Translations under genes and position numbers: made by a program
In this document: positions 34,936 to 46,699 of the stretch, piece after piece
How positions within the stretch are numbered: position 1 is the stretch's first letter
Layout of the letters: every line of letters starts with the position of its first letter
NCBI GenBank assembly: GCA_963082975.1
Contig: OY720345.1
Span: 25,738,611-25,802,610 of the forward strand
DNA length: 64,000 nt
Reading direction: 5' to 3'
Origin: Labia minor
Taxonomy: Eukaryota; Arthropoda; Insecta; Dermaptera; Spongiphoridae
The notes under the pieces: model-generated
Told to the model about the DNA's origin: nothing
Seen by the model: the letters and a program-made list of their open reading frames with translations, nothing else
The model's database searches: none

Positions 34936-37179
34936 TTTTTTATATATTCCCTTTGATAATAATTTTGAAGAGATAAGCCTCTTTATAAATTCTTCTCAAA
35001 TATTATTATCCTTCGTGATTACATTCAATTTTTCTACATATTCAAATTCTACATTTTGTATCTTAAGATTTTGTATGTCAATACTCTTCCTCTTTGTTAC
35101 TAAATATTTTTTCTTATCACTATTAATTTCAAACCTCCATTAATTTTTCCTCGCTATCTGCAATTGCAATTTCCTAATCTCCTATTATATTTAAGTCGTC
35201 TGGGTAACCTAACATTTTACAATTGATTTCTTCATCTTATTTTTTCTTTACTACCTTCAAGACAAATTTGAAGATCAAAATTTGAAAAAGTTTATGCTGA
35301 TCTATATTGAGTCATGCGTATGTTTTACTAAAGTCTACAAATAATTAGTGAACAGAAATATTGAATTCGCAGTTTTTTTCCTAATATCTGTCATAATGAA
35401 AATATCTTAATTAATGTTGATCGATTTGGCCTTAACCCGCAATGATATCTCCTAATATTTCCACCGCCTATGGTTCTTAAGTATTTTCTATGTTATTATA
35501 GTGAAATAGAGTATAATATTTCTTGATCATTACATTTTGATATTTTATTTTCATTGCTAGATTATTATTGAATATTTTTAATTATAATGAAACTTGGGAA
35601 AATGCAAAAATAGAGACTTGAGACAATTTATAAAAATTAACGGTATAAAACTATAGATAAATTACCAATATATACATTCATTAATAGTATTAATTTAAAT
35701 TAATTGATTTATTTGTTTTTTTATTATTAAGTTCATTTATTAATTTTTTTAGATCATAGTTATTTTCCTCCCTTAAAATAAACTTATCTAATTCTGGTGG
35801 TGCTAGGGGACTTGAAAATTATTCGTCGCAATATGAAGATTTCGCTTACAGTTTCTGTCATGTCCGACCTCCATCCAACAGTTATTTTTCTCAAGTTTTT
35901 TGCTTCTCTTAATCATGTGATCTATATATTTAATTTTTTTTGATTCATTATAATAAAATTTAAACAAATAAAAATTTTTACTTTGTTAATTTATATAAAT
36001 TTCAATATAAACTGATTGTGAGTGATACGCTTAGCCAATACTCTGAATAATTTGTGTACAAAAATATTGAATGTTCTTAGCGAGATTTGATATAATGTTG
36101 TACGATTTGTCCTAAATCTGAATTAGAAGAAAATTATAAATTGCCTCCTTTTCCAGCTCAATTCATTTACCCACCCATGTTGCATATGGCATCTAAATTT
36201 CTTAAAACTCCGTTTTTTTAATTTAAAATAGAAGGAGAGAAAGAGTTTTAAATTATATTCGAATAGTCTATATATTCTATATATCAGTATTTTTTTTCTG
36301 AATTTAATAGCAAGTTGATTTTAAAAATTTTCCATTCTTAATGCATATGATTGATTACATGTGTTAAAATTTAAAAAAATTCAAATATTCTAATTTTTAT
36401 ATTTATATACAATTTAATATTATTTTTTATTAATATCATATCAAAAAAAAGAGAATTTATTAAAATTAAAAATAAAAAAAGAAGCCTATTAATAAAAAAT
36501 TGAATGGTGATTTAAATATTTTATTAAATTAATTAAAATGAGACCTTTTAGAATAAATTATTTAATTGAAATGATATTTAAATATAAGAATTTAAAAAAA
36601 TATTATATTCTTTGTTTGGCAATTGTTATTTAATTATGTGCAACATGATTCGACTTGCACAGAGCATCGTTATTTTTTATTAATATCACATAATAAAAAT
36701 GAATCTTTTAAACATAATAAATAAAAAAGACATTTTAATAAATTTAAAAAATATACCCAATTTAAAAATGTCAAAAATTTAAAACAACTTTATATCATCA
36801 TATTTTAATTTTTATATAATATATATATATATTTAGTAATTAATAATAGAGTAATTAAATTAAAATAAAAAACAAAGATAATATAATTCAGTCATTTTAA
36901 TTCAGGTTAAATAATATTTTTTTTTATTATTCAATGATAAAATTTATATATTATTATATATATATTATAGAAAAGAAGAAATATTCAATTAAATAAAAAA
37001 TAATTTAAGATAAAAATATGATCTAATAAATATTTTAATTAAATTGAGAACTTTTAGAATAAATTATTTAATTGAATTGATATTTGTATATTAGAATTTA
37101 AAATAAAGTGAAATATTATAATAATTCTTTGATTGGGAATAGCTATGATAATTCATTGTTTGAAATGATTCCGCTAGGC
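34936..37179. other. AT-rich spacer
   Basis: More than 2 kb without recognisable gene. A direct repeat, TTTAGAATAAATTATTTAATTG, occurs near 36547 and 37053 with similar flanks, suggesting an old duplicated segment. Confidence 0.5.
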
Positions 37180-37500
37180 CGGCAGTGAGCCGCGAGCTGC
37201 TCTTGAATGAACAACACGGAGAATTATATAAACTTTAAAAAATTAATTTCTGCGGTTATTGATAAGATATTAATAAAATGTATAGCCTATGTTACTCTAG
37301 AGGTATATAAGAATATTGTGATGTAATTTCAAAGAAATCGGTTCAGCCAATTCTGAGTCTATAAAATAGTAATTTTCCGGACAGACAGACAGACAGACAG
37401 ACGTGAAAAATTCTAAAGTCACTTTTGGATTCTAGAGGTCATGAAACGCGAAGATATGCAAAAATTTTTAAATTCTGAGCAATGTGCAGACAAAAACCTT
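37180..37500. repeat. Unclassified repeat with GACA microsatellite
   Basis: Contains GGCCGGCAGTGAGCCGC, then TATAGCCTATGTTACTC, AAATCGGTTCAGCCAATTCT and a (GACA)n tract at 37379-37402. This order resembles 3' regions of interspersed repeats common in arthropods. No ORF or clear ends. Confidence 0.45.
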
Positions 37501-37504
37501 TTTT

Positions 37505-37682
37505 TATATATATAGATAAATAAAATAAAATTAAAAATGTTTATATTTATTATTTATGTATCCATATCTGTTTTTATTACATTAATAGATATATTAAAAT
37601 TATTTGAAATTGTTTCTGTAGCTGGAAATTAATTTATTTCAAACAGTCGGTCGGTTCGGACCTGGCCACAGGTCAACTTATT
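37505..37682 (+). mobile_element. Helentron-like element, family 1, 3' end fragment
   Basis: Carries the family-1 3' end: AGTCGGTCGGTTCGG, the hairpin ACCTGGCCACAGGT and the terminal CAACTTATT. It lies only 41 bp left of a complete family-1 copy. Confidence 0.8.
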
Positions 37683-37723
37683 ATTCAATGTAAATAGGAA
37701 TTATTAAAAAATTTATCATTTTT

Positions 37724-38315
37724 ACCGACCGACGATAGTAAGGGAGGTATTGTTTTCACACCAAATTTCACATGTGGAGATTTTTACATATCTCCACGAA
37801 TCATGGATTTTCTTAACAGAAAAAAGTATTTTTAGCATGAGGTCTGTCCGTCCGTCCGTCCGTATAGATGTGTACAGCTTGAACGGCCCGACGGATTTTG
37901 ATGAAATTTGGTGTAATTACTTAATGCATCAGTATGATGAATTGGTCAACTTTTGGTGTATATCCGGAAACCAGAAGTGGTAGTATTTGCGATCGACGAT
38001 AGGAAGGGAAGGGTTATTTTAACACCAAATTTTTTTCACATAAGGAGATTTTTTACATATCTATACGAATCATGCACTTTGTATTGGTTTTATCCTCGGG
38101 ATAAATCATCTGCATTAGTTTTTTCTTAATTTAAAATTATATGACGTCATCCAGCCATTCATTCATTCAAATTAAAAATATTTATGTTCTATCCATATCT
38201 GTTTTTTATTACATTAATAGGCATATTAAAATTATTTGAAATTGTTTCTGTAGCTGGAAATTAATTTTTTTCAAACCGTGGCTCGGTTCTGTGCCTGGCT
38301 ACAGGTCAACTTATT
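37724..38315 (+). mobile_element. Helentron-like non-autonomous element, family 1
   Basis: About 592 bp, from ACCGACCGACGATAG (after TTTTT) to CAACTTATT. It shows the short CCGT tract (37847-37863), the conserved mid-part and the 3' hairpin region, here slightly decayed (TGCCTGGCTACAGG). Its open frame at 37750-37983 is shared with sister copies only as repeat sequence. Confidence 0.8.
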
Positions 38316-38587
38316 AACCTTTTTTCTTATATTTGTTATAAATCTTAGTTATTTTATATTGATAAAGAGTATTACTTACAAAAACGATGTCGAATAAGAG
38401 AAAGAAAATATATAAAAATTCATTTAATGTATACAATTTTAATAAATAAATAAATAATTTTTAAAAAATTGACTAATTTTGGAAATTTAAAGATAAATAT
38501 AAAAAATTATTAAAAATTCTCTTTTCAATATATTTAAATCTCTTTTGTGATTTTATGTGGAAGAAAAATATTTGATTTTTAAACTAT

Positions 38588-38945
38588 ATATATCTATCTA
38601 TCTATCCTATCCTCTCCCATCTCTCTCACGTCCTTTCCCATATTATCCACCTTGGTTTTCCAAGAGGACGTTTCCCACGTCTCCCCACCAATATAATTTT
38701 CGCCTTTCTATCCTCCCATTTTAGCCCCGTGTCCTGCCCACCCTCTCGATAATATAATTCTAACTATATCTGGAGATACATAGAGGTTCGTTCCTCGTAC
38801 TTCGCCATACCCCGGTGACCTCATCTTTCTTTGCCCCATAAATGCTTCGCAGAATCCTATTCCCAAATCCTCTAAATCTACTCTCGTCACCTAAGGTCAT
38901 AGACCATGCCTCACATCCATATAATCCAACCGGTAAAATAATATT
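38588..38945 (-). mobile_element. LINE 3' fragment
   Basis: Minus-strand pieces (38708-38890) read MGQRKMRSPGYGEVRGTNLY and RGWAGHGAKMGG, a decayed version of the same reverse-transcriptase C-terminus as at 34.5 kb. TATC units at its left edge are the 3' tail. It is 5'-truncated. Confidence 0.75.
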
Positions 38946-39289
38946 TTTTTAGTATTTTATTATATATATACCTATATTTATATAAGAGGATCATTCAATA
39001 AGTAAAGAGACAAATGGCTATTGCTCAAATTCTTACAAAATTCAGGCTATTTCCAATTTATTGAATATTCTTCGAACATATATATATAGACATTTAGGGA
39101 CATCCGACACCTTTAGGAGAATTGATGAATAACAGAAAAGATTTATTCGTATATTTTTGCTTAGCCTTAAAATAAATAAATAAAATACAACAAAAAACAT
39201 ATAAGTGAAAAGAGTGGGAGATCTCGACAACGGGACAAGTGCAATTCAGACCAATAGACTTTCTAAGTAGAAACCAATCCAAACACATA

Positions 39290-39687
39290 CGAGGGTGGGG
39301 TGAAAAGTTTCTGGCCTGAACAAGAAGAAAAACGATGTTTTTAAATTTTTTATTTTTTTTTTTGCTTTATTTTTCAACATTCAAGATAGCTGAGACATGT
39401 ACGATGTCAACTGATCGTGTGCGAAATATTTTGCACAACCATTTGAATATGGAAAGCTGTGTGCAACGGGGGGCCGCGTTTGCTAACGTTAGACCAAAAA
39501 CTGCTTTGAAAAACCATTTCTACGGTCAATTTGTAGGCGTAATCCAAACGAATTTTTGCGACGATTCATAACTGTTGATGAGACTTAAAATGTATCAGTG
39601 TGTGATTATGTTGAAAAATATAGCAAAAAAAAAATTTAAAATCATCGTTTTTCTTGACCAGGCCGGAAACTTTTCACCCCACCCTCG
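39290..39687 (+). mobile_element. Internally deleted mariner (398 bp)
   Basis: TA-flanked with long inverted ends (CGAGGGTGGGGTGAAAAGTT on both, one mismatch soon after). The interior keeps two pieces of a mariner transposase on the + strand: RVRNILHNHLNMESC (39418-39465) and NPNEFLRRFITVDET (39546-39588), the latter containing the first catalytic aspartate. The other catalytic regions are deleted. A family distinct from M. Confidence 0.85.
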
Positions 39688-39689
39688 TA

Positions 39690-40472
39690 TTAACAAGTCA
39701 ACAATATATTCCTTACCTATAACTATGATCATATGTTACAAGTAAACTTGAGTTGATTGCCAGCGTTTTCAAGTACACTCAAGGTACAGAGTTGAGTTCC
39801 TTCCTAACTAATTAATTAATTAAATTAGTAAATACGTGAGGCGCTGTCCTCTTACATAAATAAATAAAGTATTTTTTCAGACATGACTTAAAATATACAG
39901 GCAATACTTTTTTTCTCTGTTTCAGTGCATATAGTCACGTTTAAGGGCTGTACGTTTTATGACTATTTTTTTTATAATTTATGTTCTTCTAAATTATTTG
40001 AAATTGTTTCATATATTTTGTCGTTTATTTATTTTAAATAATAATCTTAATCTTCAATATTCCTAGTTCATAAGGAATAATTTCCTGAACCATGTATAAT
40101 AAGTGTAAAATATAATTTCACCAATTCATGTTAAATATTTCATGACATTTTAATAAATGATCTGAATCTATTGCAAAGTATTCACTCATTTTTTTTTTGA
40201 CCGATCGGCGGCTCGGTGAACCATGTACTGTATAGTTAAGATGGAAACTGAATAATTTAGAAATTTCCAATCTATTTTAAATTTGTAATAGTTAAAGAAA
40301 GTGTTTATACTAATTTTTAAATTTATGTGCCTGTTGAAACTTAAAATCTCCATAATGGTATCGTCCAATTCATTGGACTGAGGTATAAGTTTCTACTAAG
40401 GGACAAAATCAGCTAATGTCTCTAAATATTTATAAGTAAGGAATGTGTGTAGAACAGACAAAAATAAGTTGA
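39690..40472. other. AT-rich spacer
   Basis: No feature recognised. Confidence 0.55.
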
Positions 40473-41114
40473 CCTGTGGCCAGGTCCGAACCGACCGACG
40501 GTTTGAAATAAATTAATTTCCAGCTACAGAAACAATTTCAAATAATTTTCATATATCTATTAATGTAATTAAAAACAGATATGGATACATAAATAATAAA
40601 TAAGTATAAACATTTTTAATTTTATTTTATTTATAATATATATGCAAGACCAGGCTGTGACGTCATGAATGGCTGGATGACGTCATATAATTTTAAATCA
40701 AGAAAAAACTAATAAATATGATTTTTCTCGAGGATAAAACCAATACAAAGTGCATGATTCGTGGTGATATATAAAAAAATCTCCTTTGGTGTGAAAATAA
40801 CCATTTCCTTCCTATCGTCGATCGCTAATACTACCACTTCCGGTTTCCGGAATTGCACCAAAAGTTGATCAATTCATCCCACTGATGCATTAAGTAAATA
40901 TACCAAATTTCATCAAAATCGGTTGAGCCGTTCAGGCTGTACACATCTATACGGACGGACAGACGGACAGACGGACGGACAGACGGACGGACAGACATCA
41001 TGCTAAAAATACTTTTTTCTGTTTAGAAAATGCATGATTCGTGGAGATATGTAAAAATCTCCACATGTGAAATTTGGTGTGAAAACAATACCTCCCTTAC
41101 TATCGTCGGTCGGT
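40473..41114 (-). mobile_element. Helentron-like non-autonomous element, family 1
   Basis: A full-length minus-oriented copy, 642 bp, reading on the minus strand from ACCGACCGACGATAGTAAGG (after TTTTTT) to CAACTTATT. The CGGACAGA microsatellite lies at 40951-40996. The inverted mate of the 5' motif (CGTCGGTCGGT on the minus strand) and the ACCTGGCCACAGGT hairpin are intact. It is followed by TTTG rather than A, which limits the element's 3' end to CTTATT. Confidence 0.85.
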
Positions 41115-41225
41115 AAAAAATCGATTTAAATTATCATTATTTAAAGTTTAAGTATAGCTCTAATTTTATAAAATGTTAAATCTTATGTTTACTTAAGACT
41201 TTTTAATTAGATTTCTTTACTTTCC

Positions 41226-41266
<41 letters not shown>

Positions 41267-41286
41267 AAAATGTATTATTATAACTA

Positions 41287-42650
41287 TTGGGTTGGCAACT
41301 AAGTCATTGCCTATTTCATTCATAGATGACTTCAGTTGAATTTTTACCGACCGACGATAGTAAGGGAGGTATTGTTTTCACACCAAATTTCACATGTGGA
41401 GATTTTTACATATCTCCACGAATCATGCATTTTCTTAACAGAAAAAAGTATTTTTAGCATGATGTCTGTCCGTCCGTCTGTCCGTCTGTCCGTCTGTCCG
41501 TCTGTCCGTCTGTCCGTCCGTCTGTCCGTCCGTATAGATGTGTACAGCCTGAACGGCTTAACGGATTTTGATGAAATTTGGTATATTTACTTAATGCATC
41601 AGTGGGATGAATTGATCAACTTTTGGTGCAAATCCGGAAACCGGAAGTGGTAGTATTAGCGATCGACGATAAGAAGGGAAGGGTTATTTTCGCACCAAAT
41701 TTCACATAAGGAGATTTTTTGACATATCACCACGAATGTATTGGTTTTATCCTCGGGAAAAATCATCTTCATTATGTTTTTCTTAATTTAAAATTATATG
41801 ACGTCACAGCCTCGGGTAACGCCGGCAACGCCGGCTACTCCAGCTATATTTATATATAAAATAAAATTAAAAATATGTATGTTCTATCCATATCTGTTTT
41901 TTATTACATTAATAGATATATTAAAATTATTTGAAATTGTTTCTGAAGCTGGAAATTAATTTATTTCAAACCGTCGGTCGGTTCGGACCTGGCCACAGGT
42001 CAACTTATTAGGTTTGCCGACCTAGTCCAAATGTAAAACACATTTTGCTATTTGATAGTTGGTAATTCAGCTGTCAATCAGTAAAAAAGGTTTTTTGATC
42101 GGTTCCGTAGTTTTCGTTTGACGTTCGTTGAAAAATGGAAGATCAAAAGGAACATTAAGTGTTTTTCAATTCATGTATGTGATACCTGAAGCTTCTCTGA
42201 ATCTCACGTGTTGTAGTGTGACGATCCGAATCGGTTATTGCTTTGATTAGGTCGATATCAAATTCAACTGGACGACCAGAGTGTTTTTCATCTTTGAGTG
42301 AAAAATCTCCAGAACGAAATTTGGCAAACCAATTTTGACACTGCCGTTCCTTTAAGGCTTCGTCACCATAAACAGCTTATAACTTCTTATGAGCTTGCGA
42401 TGCGTTTTTCCCTTTGCGGAAATAAAAAAGCAAAATATGACGAAAATGTTCCTTTTGATCTTCTATTTTTCAACGAACGTCAAACGAAAACTACGAAACC
42501 GATCAAAAAACTTTTTTTACTGATTGACAGTTGAATTACCAACTATCAAATACCAAAATGTGTTTTACATTTGGACTACGTCGGTAAACCTAAAAATTCA
42601 ACTGAAGTCATCTATGAATGAAATCGGCAATGACTTAGTTGCCAACCTAA
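41287..42650 (-). mobile_element. Mellifera-type mariner foldback, with nested element
   Basis: TA-flanked ends TTGGGTTGGCAACTAAGTC and its inverted counterpart are typical of mellifera-subfamily mariners. The minus strand from about 42480 down to 42200 encodes an N-terminal transposase piece with EDQKEHFRHILLFYFRKGKN, KERQCQNWFAKFRSGDFSLK and SDRHTTTRE, but no catalytic domain. The left arm (41287-41345 plus 42010-42156) is an inverted copy of the element's own 5' end (42444-42650) through the first transposase codons, so both termini derive from the same end. In the minus-strand ORF the start ATG is ATA, while the inverted arm keeps ATG. A 664-bp Helentron-like element is inserted in the left arm. 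Confidence 0.85.
41346..42009 (+). mobile_element. Helentron-like element, family 1, nested in mariner
   Basis: Exactly 664 bp separate the two halves of the mariner arm. The uninterrupted arm shows TTGAATTTTTAGGTTT, so the insertion lies between the T run and AGG, and the element runs ACCGACCGACG...CAACTTATT. Its structure is a 5' terminal ACCGACCGACG, an inverted mate CGTCGGTCGGT at 41972-41982, a hairpin ACCTG-GCCA-CAGGT at 41987-42000, and the end at 42009. A CCGT/CTGT microsatellite fills 41465-41533. No Rep/helicase ORF. This fits a Helentron-associated non-autonomous element (HINE); the class is inferred from architecture. Confidence 0.88.
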
Positions 42651-42690
42651 TATATTCATCATAAAATAAAATTGATTTAGTAATTAAGTT

Positions 42691-43293
42691 AAAAAATCTG
42701 GAGTGTCTCTACTCGACTATCTCACAAATTTGAATTGGATTAATTACATTTATTATATTTAAATGAAATTTAATTTATTATAAATTATAAATTAAAATTA
42801 ATCAATATATGTTAAACCAGTGCGTGTTTGGCTCTTTGTTGATGACACCACGTTACGTCCTAGCGCGTTATTTGCAGTCGTGTTAAAAAATTAATATGGG
42901 TACTTTCAGCTATTCTAATATAGCAGTTTTATACAATTTTTAATAATGTGAAAAATTATCAAAAATATATCTTTATTTTTACGGTCAGTTTAGAGGGAAA
43001 AAAATGAAAAAGTGGAAGGTAATGAATGACCCTCTTCCGCATGAGCTACATTTCTCAAAAGTTGATACGACTATAACTACGAATTTTGAATAATGCCCGT
43101 GTATCAAATTTCATTATTCTAGTTCAAATCGTTTTTGAGTAATCTTGTCTACATAGAGACTCAGACATACACACAGATATTCTTCTCAACCTTAGTGAAA
43201 ATGACTCAGGGGCCTTAAAAACGTATAAAACGTATATCAAAATCTCGACATCGAAAATTTTCGTGATCGCAATACTATCTCTGGCGAGATAGT
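42691..43293 (-). mobile_element. Helentron-like non-autonomous element, family 2, copy 2
   Basis: About 603 bp, minus-oriented. The 5' end (right) is ACTATCTCGCCAGAGATAG preceded by TTTTT on the minus strand; the 3' end carries GAGATAGTCGAGTAGAGACA and CTCCAGAT. It lies 40 bp from the mellifera mariner. The minus-strand ORF at 43124-43375 runs across its border and is not credible. Confidence 0.75.
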
Positions 43294-43776
43294 AAAAATA
43301 AAGAGGAAATAAAATAATAATGAATATGATAATATACAGATTATAAAATAATAAATGTAAAGCAATTACATACAAACATACTTAAAATACTATTCATCAC
43401 TCTGGGGGTATCCTATACAATAGCCAAAGCCCATGATTACGGAAATATTAGTTAGTATACAACATAAATTTAAATATCTAATTATTAAAATTTATTTGAG
43501 TATTATTATAGTTGGATTTCAATACATTGAGTGGTTTGTTGTCTTTAATTTATAGCATTTGGGTATGTGTTTAGAAATGTAATGAACTTGAATCATTAAG
43601 TCTACTTGACAATTTTCAATTAAATTACAGGCATTACTAGTGGGAATTAGTTGTTCAATCAATCAAAAACGTAACGCATGTATGTGTAATATTGTTAAGA
43701 ATTAAATTAATCATAGAATGTATAGTTTCATGTTTCATTAAAAATAGAGCTTATATAGTATGAATATATGAATATA

Positions 43777-44290
43777 TAGGTCAATAAATCCGTGAATTTT
43801 TGAATGAAACACTTGTTTTTGGATAAAAAATTATTTTATTTTTCAACGTAGTCTCCTCTTTGAGCTCTATAAAAAAACTTCGTCCAACTTTCCTTTGAGC
43901 TCTATAAACTTCGTCCAACTTTTCTCCAATTTTTTTTTTATCTCTACCAAAAAATAAGATTTGTCAAGGACATCAAAATAAGTATTTGTTTGTGAGATAA
44001 TTTCATCGTTGAAATCAATCTCTTTTCGCCTAGTCATTTCTTCAGGTTTGGAAAGGGAGCAATTCGTATCCCAATTCATGGATTTCATGGAAATTCAATT
44101 TTTTCCATTTTCTTCTCAAATCACGAGGTAGTCTGCTATTAATGGATGTCAAACAAAATCTAAAAGACCCACCAGGTTTAAATTTTGACAGAAGTCAGAT
44201 GATAGTTGTATGCTGACAGGTGCAGTGTTGCCATTTCATTTAAGAGTCAGAAAATTCAAAAAGTCACGCACTTATTGACCAGGCCTCGTG
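43777..44290 (-). mobile_element. Mariner, internally deleted (about 514 bp)
   Basis: The ends share GGTCAATAAGTGCGTGAC and GGTCAATAAATCCGTGAA in inverted orientation, flanked by TA-rich sequence. The minus strand keeps the C-terminal part of a mariner transposase (NDEIISQTNTYFDVLDKSYF, then KKLEKSWTKFIELKG). The catalytic core is lost. Related to the fragment at 50.3 kb. Confidence 0.75.
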
Positions 44291-44770
44291 TATATATATA
44301 TATATATATATATTAGAATTTATTTTCATAGATAAATAATTCTCCCAATCGAGAAATGCTTAATATTAGCTTTCCAGTTTTTGTTGACTTTTTCAACAAA
44401 TATTCTCTTGTTTACAATATTTTATTTAACTTACTCTTTTTAAGTAGAATTTTTTTTTGAATTATTACTAACTTTTAATTAACTGATTCATTCATTGCAA
44501 TTTCACTTGTAAACTATGACAAAATACTAATCGTCAAATTCACTAAACAATTGAATTATAAATGGAAATTTATTACTAATATTTTTATTCTAATGACTTT
44601 TGTTGACTTTGATAAAAAAATGAAGCTATCTGATTGCGTCAATACTTTTTTTATAAATTACTTTTTTCGACAAAATAGACAAATTACTAATATAATTAAT
44701 AATTACGTTGCATCTACAGTTATTTATTAAAAATTTCTCATTTCTCGGTTATCATTCTAAAGTGATTTAT
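44291..44770. other. AT-rich spacer
   Basis: Starts with a TA microsatellite (44291-44313). No coding feature seen. Confidence 0.55.
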
Positions 44771-45114
44771 CCATCTTTGTGACTCTACGGAACTCGAAAG
44801 TTCTTGGCCGCAGAAACCACATTTTCTCTAGGAGTCCCTATCCTGTACTACACCCATCCAACTCCTATTTTTTTCCATCTCTCTTACGTCTAAATTGTCC
44901 GTCCAGTGTCTTCCATCCTGACGTTTTCCAATCGGTCTCCCCATAAATTCACCTCTTCCCACGTGTCATGTTCATCGCAACCTTCTCGTTTTTAATATTC
45001 TAATTATGTCTTGGGATGCATAGAGATCATGTAATTACTCCAATTGTTTCCACCATTCCCCACTAACTCTATCTTTCTATAGCTCATAAATCTGCGAAGA
45101 ATTCTGATTCTAAA
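44771..45114 (-). mobile_element. LINE 3' fragment
   Basis: Shares ACTCGAAAGTTCTTGGCCGC, ATCTCTCTTACGTC and GACGTTTTCCAATCGGTC with the fragment at 34537-34935, and is more decayed. 5'-truncated, minus strand. Confidence 0.75.
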
Positions 45115-45398
45115 GTGATAAAAGAGTTAAAATCACACTTGAATTTGTCTTAGAGTTAAGAGTGGGTATAGATTAAAAACAAAAACAAAAAAATTACTAA
45201 ATTTTTTTAAGAAAAGAAACATTTTTCTAATATAAACAAAATTTTATTAAAAATTTTTCTTTGATTTTTTTAAATAACAATTATACATTAGAAGTTTTTA
45301 TGAAATAAAGAACCCCTCCTCTTCCTCCCACACACACCCAAAATATAAAAATTTCAAATCCAAATTGAAGGAATATACAGTAATAAAATTGATTACAC

Positions 45399-45503
45399 CT
45401 GCGTTGTATCATTGTTTTTGAAGATAAGATAATTTTGAAGAGGTTCGTGTGAATGCCATGGGACACGTAGCAAACAAGACTACGTAGTCGAAGCGCACTC
45501 ATC
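45399..45503 (-). other. Candidate short exon, unknown
   Basis: On the minus strand an acceptor (TGTCATAG) precedes GATGAGTGCG, a 34-codon open stretch starting MSALRLRSLVCYVSHGIHTN, then a donor-like CAG|GTGTAA. The segment is less AT-rich than its surroundings. No family recognised, and the opposite strand also has a short open frame, so this is only a candidate. Confidence 0.2.
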
Positions 45504-46699
45504 CTATGACAACATTATAATTCTAATCTTAATTAATCGTCATATGAACTCATTAGATTAAAGTATTCAAAATATTGTGAAAACTTTACTAACAAATCAT
45601 TATTTGAAAAAAAAACAAATTATTAAATTCAATTTAATTATTAATTTGTTGGTTGTAGGCAAGAATTTAATTTAAAGTAAGATAATAGATTATAATCAAC
45701 TTCTTTTTAGAGAAAAAATAAAAATACTGGACTGGAATATTAATAAATTAAAATAAAACAAGATAAAAGATAAATAATAAATATGTAATGGAAAGAGAGG
45801 ATGGCATCTGGTTTGTTATAAATGATTAAAAGTAGCAATCACTATACACCTTCATTTTACTATAATAAATAAATATATGTTAAAAAAACAATTTTTAATT
45901 TATTATAGAACAAAAATAATTTTTTTTTACTTTCGATTTTATTAGGTATTTTAAAATAAGTATTTTCTAAAAAAAAAGGTCTTTATCATAAAGCTATTAA
46001 CTAAATGAACTGATAAAAAAATCATAAAAAGTGTTTATTAAAAAAAAAAGTTAAATTTATATATTATTAGATCTTACAATAAGTAAAATTTAATTTCATA
46101 ATAATATGTATTAGTTTTTATTCATTAGATCATTATTTATTATAAATGATCTATCATTGAATTATAATAGATTATATATTACTTAATTATTTGTTTTTAG
46201 CTCACAGTATTCAATTTCTTTAAAAAAAGGGCTATCAATTAAAAAAATAAATAAGAGAAGCGTTAGTCTCAGCCTATTATCGTATAATCTTAAATACTTC
46301 AACTTTTTATCATATTTTTTTTTTTGTATTTTTTATAAAAATCAATTATCAATTATATTTATTAAAATTAAAATAAAATTCGAAAAATTGTTTATGCGAG
46401 AATTTTTCATAATAATTATGAAAAAAATATTTTTTTTTATGTCCTCCTCCCAACAACTATGTCTTATCCATCTCTTCCAATCTCCTTTTATATTAAATTG
46501 AATATTAATAAAATAATTAGATTTATTTTTTTAAATTCAATTAAATGTGAAACACACATATGAAATTAGTAAAAAAAAAATATTTATATCTAAATAAAAA
46601 TTAAAATTTATTTATAATGTATAAATATTTCTAATGATAGATAGATAGATAAATATAGATATAGAATAAATTAATAATGAGTAGGATTATTATTTTCTA
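45504..46699. other. AT-rich spacer
   Basis: No gene seen; A/T homopolymers and a GATA microsatellite at 46639-46654. Confidence 0.6.

Noticed and set aside
41336-41653. Open frame with repeated SVRLSVRPSV-type residues (also at 37750-37983)
   Set aside because: It is the translation of the CCGT/CTGT microsatellite and flanks of a non-autonomous element present in several copies; not a gene.
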